From NCBI RefSeq assembly GCF_039548895.1, contig NZ_JBCLVG010000002.1: a stretch of DNA of 64,000 bases; one strand, 5' to 3'. Numbering within the stretch: the stretch's first letter is position 1; each line of letters begins with the position of its first letter. The notes beneath the pieces were generated by a model. That model was not told where the DNA came from and did not search any database. It saw nothing but the letters and a program-made list of their open reading frames with translations. Source of the stretch: Orlajensenia stereocauli. GTDB lineage: Bacteria > Actinomycetota > Actinomycetes > Actinomycetales > Microbacteriaceae. Positions 58,954 through 64,000 of the stretch are shown here, in pieces. Both the position numbers and the translations under genes were made by a program.

Positions 58954-60108
58954 ATGACATCCCCGTCTCCCCACCCCGTGACCTCCGACACGCCATCGAC
59001 CGGAACCGCAGACCCCGGACGCCTGCAGCGCTGGCTGCCGATCGTCGTTCCGATCCTCGGCGTCGTGCTGCTGGTCGCCGGATGGGGACGCGACCTCAAT
59101 GGCATCGTCGTCGCCCTGATCGCCGTCGTGCTGGCGGCCGTGGTGCTCGCCGCCGTCCACCACGCGGAGGTGCTCGCTCACGCAGTGGGGGAGCCGTTCG
59201 GGTCGCTCATCCTCGCGGTGTCGGTGACCATCATCGAGGTGTCGTTGATCATCACGCTGGTCACCGCGGGCGGTGAGGGCTCCGAGACCCTGGCCAGGGA
59301 CACGGTGTTCGCGGCCATCATGATCACCCTCAACGGCATCGTGGGCATCTCGCTCCTCCTGGGTGCGTTCAAGCACGGTCCGGTGAAGTTCAACGCCGAG
59401 GGCACCGGCGGCGCCCTGGCGACGGTCGTCGCCCTGGCGACGCTCTGCCTGGTGCTTCCCACTTTCACCTCGGCGCAGGGTCCGGTCTTCAGTCCGCCGC
59501 AGTTGATCTTCGTCGCCATCGCCTCCGTCGTGCTGTACGGCATGTTCGTCGCGGCCCAGACCGTCGGCTACCGCGAGATGTTCGTGCCCGTCGCGACCGA
59601 GGGCGAGAAGCGCCGGGCGGCGGATGCGCACGAGGGCGGGAGCACGCCGTCGCGGCGCGAGGCACTCTTCAGCCTCGCCCTGCTGCTCGTGTCGCTCGTC
59701 GCGGTCGTGGGTCTCGCGAAGCTCGAGTCGCCCTCCATCGAGGCAGGGGTCGCCGCCGTCGGCTTCCCGCCCTCTTTCGTCGGCGTCGTCATCGCGCTCC
59801 TCGTGCTGCTGCCCGAGGGCATCGCCGCCGTGCGGTCCGCGCGCCAGAACAAGATGCAGACGAGCTTCAACCTGGCGCTCGGTTCGGCGATGGCGAGCAT
59901 CGGACTCACGATCCCGGCCATGGCCGTCGCCTCGTTCTTCATCGCCGGCCCCCTGGCCCTCGGCCTCGGCTCCACGCAGATCGTGCTGCTCGTTCTCACG
60001 CTGCTGGTGAGCATCCTCACCCTCGTGCCGGGACGCGCGACCCGACTTCAGGGTGGGGTGCACCTCGTGATCTTCGCCGCCTTCATCTTCCTGTCGATCT
60101 CCCCCTAG
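58954..60108 (+). CDS. Calcium/proton exchanger family protein (ChaA/YrbG type)
   Basis: 384-residue membrane antiporter with about eleven helices. EPFGSLILAVSVTIIEVSLI and LLPEGIAAVRSARQNKMQTSF are the two alpha-repeat motifs with the acidic residues that bind the cation. It exchanges Ca2+ or Na+ for protons. A gap of 27 bp after the LCP stop suggests shared transcription. Ends before the second tRNA-Ser. Confidence 0.85.
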   Translation: MTSPSPHPVTSDTPSTGTADPGRLQRWLPIVVPILGVVLLVAGWGRDLNGIVVALIAVVLAAVVLAAVHHAEVLAHAVGEPFGSLILAVSVTIIEVSLIITLVTAGGEGSETLARDTVFAAIMITLNGIVGISLLLGAFKHGPVKFNAEGTGGALATVVALATLCLVLPTFTSAQGPVFSPPQLIFVAIASVVLYGMFVAAQTVGYREMFVPVATEGEKRRAADAHEGGSTPSRREALFSLALLLVSLVAVVGLAKLESPSIEAGVAAVGFPPSFVGVVIALLVLLPEGIAAVRSARQNKMQTSFNLALGSAMASIGLTIPAMAVASFFIAGPLALGLGSTQIVLLVLTLLVSILTLVPGRATRLQGGVHLVIFAAFIFLSISP

Positions 60109-60199
60109 CCGATCGTTCGTGCGGGGCCCGGGCTCTCGATTCTGGCGTGGGCCGATGTGCGGTTATGATTGCTGAGGTGTGTTCGCTTGCGAGCACTCA

Positions 60200-60288
60200 G
60201 GAGACGTCGCATAGTTCGGCCTAGTGCACCACCCTGCTAAGGTGGAGTACCCGAAAGGGTACCGAGGGTTCAAATCCCTCCGTCTCCG
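60200..60288 (+). tRNA. tRNA-Ser (anticodon GCU)
   Basis: Acceptor GGAGACG (60200-60206) pairs with CGTCTCC (60281-60287), discriminator G60288. Anticodon stem CCACC/GGTGG encloses GCT at 60236-60238. The variable arm GTACCCGAAAGGGTAC is a clear long hairpin. -10 box TATGAT at 60164-60169. Confidence 0.95.
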
Positions 60289-60461
60289 CATAATCCCCGA
60301 TTAGAATTTACTTCTGAGGCGGGGATTTCCTGTTCGTCCAGGCTTTCGGGCGGCTGCGATGGCCCGAGGCCGTCTCGGATGGGATGACGCCACAGCGCGG
60401 TCCGGGCAGCCGTCGACCGTGCGCGGGCGTCCTCTCGGAGCCGGATGCGATGATCAGCACT

Positions 60462-61178
60462 ATGAGCGCACGTTTCGAGGAACTCGACTGGCAGCAGACC
60501 GCGATGGGCGACCTCAGTCTGCGTCGTCGTGTCGAGCCGTCTCTGGGGGTCGAGGTCTTCGAGGTGAAGCTCGGCGACGAGTACCTGATGTCGAGCCTGT
60601 TCACGGTCGCGGAGGAGGAGCTGGCTGCCCTCGGGCTGGCGGCATCCGTCGGCGAGGAAGCAGCCTCGCTCGACGTGCTCGTGGGCGGTCTGGGGTTGGG
60701 CTACACGGCCATCGCGGCCCTGCGCGACCCCCGGGTGCGCGCGCTGACGGTGATCGACACCATGCCGGCCGTCATCGCCTGGCACGAAGCCGGTCTCCTG
60801 CCTGTCTCGATCTCGCTGACGACGGATGCCCGCACCAGCCTCGTGCTCGACGATTTCTTCGCGCTGATGCGCCGTCCGCCCGGCGATGGCGCCCGCTGGG
60901 ACGCCATCCTGCTCGACGTGGATCACTCGCCGCGACACCAGCTCGACCCCAGCCACGCCGACCTCTACACGATGCCCGGACTGCGGGCGCTTTCGCGGCA
61001 CCTCGTCGACGGCGGGGTCTTCGCGCTGTGGTCGGACGATCCGCCCGACGAGGACTTCCTGGCGACGATGGCGCTGGTCTTCGTCGACCCGGTGGCGCAC
61101 ATCGTCGACTTCGCCAACCCGATCACGGGCGGTACGTCGTCGAACACCGTCTACGTGGCGCGCTCCCGGGTCGCATAG
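60462..61178 (+). CDS. Spermidine-synthase-like methyltransferase
   Basis: 238-residue Rossmann protein. EELAALGLAA then LDVLVGGLGLGYTAIAAL forms the SAM-type binding loop, VRALTVIDTMPAVIAWH follows, and AILLDVDHSPRHQLDPSHAD is the polyamine-synthase-like motif with acidic residues. It may transfer aminopropyl or methyl groups, but many such actinobacterial proteins are uncharacterised. ATG 60462 begins the conserved region, while the frame extends 26 codons upstream to an ATG at 60384 without support. Confidence 0.78.
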   Translation: MSARFEELDWQQTAMGDLSLRRRVEPSLGVEVFEVKLGDEYLMSSLFTVAEEELAALGLAASVGEEAASLDVLVGGLGLGYTAIAALRDPRVRALTVIDTMPAVIAWHEAGLLPVSISLTTDARTSLVLDDFFALMRRPPGDGARWDAILLDVDHSPRHQLDPSHADLYTMPGLRALSRHLVDGGVFALWSDDPPDEDFLATMALVFVDPVAHIVDFANPITGGTSSNTVYVARSRVA

Positions 61179-61245
61179 CGCGTTCCAGTCACACGCGGCG
61201 AGCTGGCACTGGTGCCGGCATCCGCATCTCGTACAGACTGGCGGC

Positions 61246-61950
61246 ATGTGCGGAAGATTCGCCAACGACGCGAAAGTCGATGAGCTCATCCAGGAATTCG
61301 TGGCGCAGGGCAATGACTACAGAGACTGGCGCCCGACCTACTCGATCGCCCCGACCGACGTCGTGCCCATCGTGCGGGAGCGCCAGCATCACGACACCGG
61401 TGAGATCACGCGCAGCATCGAGCCGGCCGTGTGGGACTTCCATCCCTCGTTCATCAAGGACTCGAAGCGACCGAACTTCAACGCGCGCATCGAGACCGTG
61501 GCCACGAACGGCATGTGGAAGGGCGCCTTCACCGGCTCGCGCTGCATCGTGCCGATGCGCGGCTACTACGAGTGGGATGGCGAACCCGGACACAAGCGGG
61601 CGCACTTCATCCAGGGTCAGGGGAGCATCCTCGCGGCGGCCGGCCTCGCGACGGCCCGCAAGGTCGACGACCAGTGGGTGGTGTCGACGGCCATCATCAC
61701 GCGGGCGGCTCGGGATGCATCCGGCGAGATCCACGATCGGATGCCGGTGTTCCTCGAGCGCGACGTCTGGGACGAGTACCTCGCACCCGTGAAGCTCGAC
61801 GACGGGGGCAAGGAGCACCTGCTCGCCCTGCTCGACGCCGAGTCCGAGAAGGTGGCCGCCACCATAACCACGTTCGAGGTCGACCCCAAGGTGAACAACA
61901 CCCACAAGGTCGACCCTGCCGATCCGACCCTGATCGAGCCCTTGGGCTGA
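61246..61950 (+). CDS. SOS response-associated peptidase (SRAP/HMCES/YedK)
   Basis: 234-residue DNA-damage shield that crosslinks to abasic sites in single-stranded DNA. Catalytic Cys2 directly follows Met (MCGRFA). The SRAP residues are all present: NFNARIETVA (Asn), GYYEWDG (Glu) and HDRMPVFL (His). CAGACT lies six bases before ATG with no SD, and a leaderless mRNA is plausible. Neighbour to an EEP nuclease and a small gene with an SOS-like site. Confidence 0.93.
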   Translation: MCGRFANDAKVDELIQEFVAQGNDYRDWRPTYSIAPTDVVPIVRERQHHDTGEITRSIEPAVWDFHPSFIKDSKRPNFNARIETVATNGMWKGAFTGSRCIVPMRGYYEWDGEPGHKRAHFIQGQGSILAAAGLATARKVDDQWVVSTAIITRAARDASGEIHDRMPVFLERDVWDEYLAPVKLDDGGKEHLLALLDAESEKVAATITTFEVDPKVNNTHKVDPADPTLIEPLG

Positions 61951-62140
61951 GCTGCCGCCGAGCTGCACCGAGAGACCGGCGAGCGACGGCTGTGCGGCCG
62001 CCGGCCGGCCGGATTGCAGCATCCGTCGCCGACGCGCATCGCGAATAATACTTTTCAGTCGCTGCACAGTCCACGTTCAGATGCGAGGCGCTCATCGCCG
62101 TAGGCTTGTCGAGTCCGCCGAGAAACGAAGAGAAGACATC

Positions 62141-62848
62141 GTGAAGGTCATCAGCTACAACCTCCGGAAGCACCGCGCTATCGGCGAGTTGACGGAGATC
62201 GTGCAGCGTCACTCTCCCGACGTGCTGTGCCTGCAGGAGTGCGACGATCGGGCCCTCCCCGAGTTCATCGGCGACCTGCACCTGTCGGATGCGACGGCCC
62301 GCAACAGGCTGGGCCTGGCCGTCTACCACCGCAACGGGCAGTTCACCGTGCAGGCGACGAGGGCGTTCGAGCTGAAGCGCTCGCTCTACGACAGGGTCGC
62401 CAAGCCGGCCCACGAACGCCTCATCGCCGTGCGGCTCCGCGATGAGGAGCACGGCCGCGAACTGGTCGTCGCCTCATTCCACGCCGCGCCGCTCACCGCG
62501 CTCAACTCGCTGCGCCGCAAGCAGATCCACGCGGCCCTCGCCGAGATGCAACTCATGGGTCCCGGGCTCCCGGTGCTCATGGTCGGCGACTACAACTACC
62601 CGGTGTTCAAGTCCGGCCTCAGCGACAAGATCACGGCGTCCGGCTACGACCTGACCCTCAGCGACAGCCGCACCTACACGCGCTACAAGGTGTTCCGCGG
62701 ACACTTCGACCTGGCGACCTCCGTCGGGCTCACGATCGAGAGCGTCGTCACGCTACCCCGTGGGTCGTCGGACCACCTGCCCATCCTGGTGACGTCGAGC
62801 TATGCGGAGGCCGCCGCATCAGCGAGCGCCGAAGCCGAAGCCAGCTGA
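62141..62848 (+). CDS. Endonuclease/exonuclease/phosphatase family protein
   Basis: 235-residue EEP-fold enzyme. VISYNLRKHRAIGEL (first Asn), DVLCLQECDDR (catalytic Glu in QEC), MVGDYNYPVFKSGL (GDYN) and SSDHLPILVTS (SDH) are the four family motifs, so a metal-dependent phosphodiesterase. GTG 62141 is preceded by AGAAGA, and an AT-rich box (AATAATACTTTT, 62044-62055) and TAGGCT (62101-62106) are candidate promoter parts. Ends Ala/Glu-rich. Converges with the 62856 gene, with seven bases between stops. Confidence 0.87.
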   Translation: MKVISYNLRKHRAIGELTEIVQRHSPDVLCLQECDDRALPEFIGDLHLSDATARNRLGLAVYHRNGQFTVQATRAFELKRSLYDRVAKPAHERLIAVRLRDEEHGRELVVASFHAAPLTALNSLRRKQIHAALAEMQLMGPGLPVLMVGDYNYPVFKSGLSDKITASGYDLTLSDSRTYTRYKVFRGHFDLATSVGLTIESVVTLPRGSSDHLPILVTSSYAEAAASASAEAEAS

Positions 62849-62855
62849 CACCCGC

Positions 62856-63146
62856 CTACACCCGCTCCACCGCCGACGCCCACACCCAGGCCCGCCGCAC
62901 GGCGCCGTCCTTCATGGTGAACTCGACGCGCACGGCTTTGCTGGTCCAGGCGATGGCCGTGCAACGCACACGGATGGGCGACTCGGGAAAGCGCACCCAC
63001 GCCGAGACGGCGATGGGGCGGTCGGCCTCCTTCACGGGCTCGTCGCCCAGCTCGGCCTTGCCGAGTGAGATGGGTTGAGCGCGTGTAGCCGTCTCGTGCA
63101 CGGCCTGGTCGGTGATGTCACTGCCGTAGCGCCGGTTCTGTCCCAT
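62856..63146 (-). CDS. Small hypothetical protein with leaderless, SOS-like promoter
   Basis: 96-residue cytoplasmic protein, MGQNRRYGSDITDQAVHETA ... AWVRFPESPIRVRCTAIAWT, ending RAWVWASAVERV. Trp-rich beta-strand pattern, no known motif recognised. ATG 63146 is six bases after TATGTT (63158-63153), the leaderless arrangement, and an upstream ATG (63194) has no such support. A LexA-like box overlaps the promoter, suggesting DNA-damage control. The nearby SRAP gene fits that idea. Confidence 0.68.
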   Translation of the reverse strand: MGQNRRYGSDITDQAVHETATRAQPISLGKAELGDEPVKEADRPIAVSAWVRFPESPIRVRCTAIAWTSKAVRVEFTMKDGAVRRAWVWASAVERV

Positions 63147-63149
63147 GCC

Positions 63150-63165
63150 TCGAACATAGTTTCGA
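63150..63165 (-). promoter_or_regulatory. LexA-like (SOS) box overlapping the -10
   Basis: TCGAACATAGTTTCGA differs by one base from the actinobacterial SOS consensus TCGAAC(N4)GTTCGA. It overlaps TATGTT, the -10 of the 62856 gene. A second palindrome, AGTTTCGAAACT (63158-63169), overlaps it, so another regulator is possible. Confidence 0.5.
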
Positions 63166-63300
63166 AACTCGGATGCCGCAACTCGTGTGGCCACGCGCCC
63201 GACGCCAGGGCGCGGCGAGCGACCGGGTGTGCACGCTCACAGCACCGTTGCAGCGGCAGCACAGAACTCGTTCAGGGCGACTGCCTATCGTGATCACGCG

Positions 63301-63451
63301 TGCCGATCCCCCCATCGGCATGACCGCTCTGCCACTGACCGCGCCTCGCGCGGCAGTGGCAGAGTCGTGCGCGGCTCTCCGCGCCGGCCGGAGGCCCGAT
63401 CCTTCCGAGCCAGATCCAGCCTGCGTGCTGCACCGACCCGACGTGCAGCAC
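63301..63451 (+). other. Three hairpins in the leader of the terminal gene
   Basis: The 371-bp gap 63147-63517 has no convincing gene but is highly structured. TGCCGAT/ATCGGCA (63301-63320) forms a 7-bp stem. CTCTGCCACTG-A-CCGCGC with GCGCGGCAGTGGCAGAG (63327-63364) forms 17 bp around loop CTC with one bulged A. GTGCTGCAC/GTGCAGCAC (63425-63451) forms 9 bp. As genes diverge here, these lie in the 5' region of the rightward gene. No known riboswitch recognised. Confidence 0.6.
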
Positions 63452-63517
63452 TGCGCCCATGCCTGCTCCGAATGCAGCGCATCGCCCGCAGCAGGGAAGC
63501 ATGAGCATTGGACCCCC

Positions 63518-64000
63518 GTGCACCGCCACATCCACACGATCACCCCCCGTACCCGTCGCAACCGAGTCATCGCCACGACGGCCATCGCCCTCGTCGCAGC
63601 CGGAAGCCTTCTCTCGGCCCCCTTCATCGCCAGCGCGAGCACCGATCAGGCCGCCGCCCAGCGCGAGACCGCCGCCCTCTCCCAGCAGGGCGCTCTCGAC
63701 AACGATCACCTCTCCTTCTACAAGGACATCGCCGCATACAAGGCGCAGAGTGAAGCTCGTGCCACCATCACGAGCGCGAACGTCGTCATCGCCTCGGCCG
63801 CTTCGAAGGTCGACGCGACCGAGCTCGAGACGACGGTCTCCCAGCTCGCCGACTACAAGCTGTTGAGCGTCGGTCGCACCGTCGCACTGACGGATGCCGC
63901 CCAGGCTGCCGCCGCGCAGACCGCAGCTGCCGTCTCCGCGGCCGACGCCGCCGCGGCAGCCGCCGCCGAGGCCGCCCGCGTCGCGAACACCCCCGACGGC
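63518..64000 (+). CDS. Secreted alanine-rich protein, 5' part
   Basis: At least 161 residues, running off the right edge. GTG 63518 opens a frame with a basic head (HRHIHTITPRTRRNR), a hydrophobic core (VIATTAIALVAAGSLLSAPF) and likely cleavage after IASA, so secreted. The mature part is helical and rich in Ala, Gln, Asp, with a near poly-Ala run at the edge. No catalytic domain is visible yet; wall-hydrolase linkers often look like this. No SD is seen before GTG. Confidence 0.7.
   Translation, partial: MHRHIHTITPRTRRNRVIATTAIALVAAGSLLSAPFIASASTDQAAAQRETAALSQQGALDNDHLSFYKDIAAYKAQSEARATITSANVVIASAASKVDATELETTVSQLADYKLLSVGRTVALTDAAQAAAAQTAAAVSAADAAAAAAAEAARVANTPDG

Noticed and set aside
57530..60288. 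Genomic island inserted at a tRNA-Ser gene
   Set aside because: No integrase, no repeated tRNA 3' end and no change in base composition. The genes between are chromosomal wall and ion-transport genes.
63147..63517. c-di-AMP riboswitch before the secreted protein
   Set aside because: The structured leader invited this idea, but the conserved ydaO core sequences are not visible.

Overview
The window is a compact, very GC-rich stretch of actinobacterial chromosome. Three things suggest Microbacteriaceae or a close relative: the general gene content (LytR-CpsA-Psr cell-wall proteins, an SRAP protein, a TPM/PspA pair, sugar ABC systems with LacI regulators), the heavy use of the octamer GGATGCCG/CGGCATCC in coding DNA, and many start codons lying 6-7 bases after a TANNNT box with no ribosome binding site, the hallmark of leaderless actinobacterial transcripts. 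The genus cannot be fixed from the sequence alone. I see no prophage, transposase or CRISPR array.

Layout. 1-0.4 kb: 5' part of a FadR-type GntR regulator with two perfect operators. 0.5-5.1 kb: a small membrane protein and a four-gene PotABCD/Fbp-like ABC importer. 5.3-7.6 kb: an unusual papain-like protein, and divergently a patatin phospholipase preceded by a possible 17-codon leader. 7.6-20.4 kb: a complete L-rhamnose catabolic locus (kinase, aldolase/dehydrogenase fusion, isomerase, mutarotase, a second isomerase-like protein and a four-gene ABC importer) read leftwards, with a divergent LacI repressor and two matching operators in the shared promoter. 20.6-23.9 kb: MFS exporter with MarR regulator, DoxX protein, SDR enzyme. 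24.1-27.5 kb: the translationally coupled ATP-grasp / alpha-E / transglutaminase trio, probably an amide-ligation pathway of unknown product. 27.5-29.5 kb: two alpha/beta hydrolases.

29.7-44.0 kb is framed by a cellulose/cello-oligosaccharide regulon. A secreted GH6 cellulase at 29.8 kb and a cellobiose-type ABC importer / GH1 beta-glucosidase / LacI operon at 38-43.9 kb carry the same 16-bp palindrome GTGAGAGCGCTCTCAC. Between them lie a lipoate-ligase-like protein with swapped domains, an orphan DNA methyltransferase, a TPM-domain protein with PspA, and a VOC protein. 44.1-46.0 kb is a 14-TM drug exporter.

46.1-49.1 kb: two amidase-like secreted paralogues flanking a VanY-type carboxypeptidase. 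49.1-54 kb: pgm, pheA, two uncharacterised membrane proteins, a diacylglycerol-kinase-family protein. 54-60.3 kb: serS, a HAD phosphatase, two LCP paralogues with tRNA-Ser(UGA) between them, a ChaA-type exchanger and tRNA-Ser(GCU), so serine charging and decoding genes sit together. 60.4-64 kb: a spermidine-synthase-like methyltransferase, SRAP, an EEP nuclease, a small protein with an SOS-like box, and the start of a secreted alanine-rich protein behind an unusually structured leader.

Non-coding DNA is informative. A family of ~40-bp palindromic repeats sits at 3' ends of genes and twice supplies the stop codon. Two further long inverted-repeat elements lie between genes. Strong hairpins follow two substrate-binding-protein genes inside their operons, fitting higher expression of the binding protein than of the permeases.
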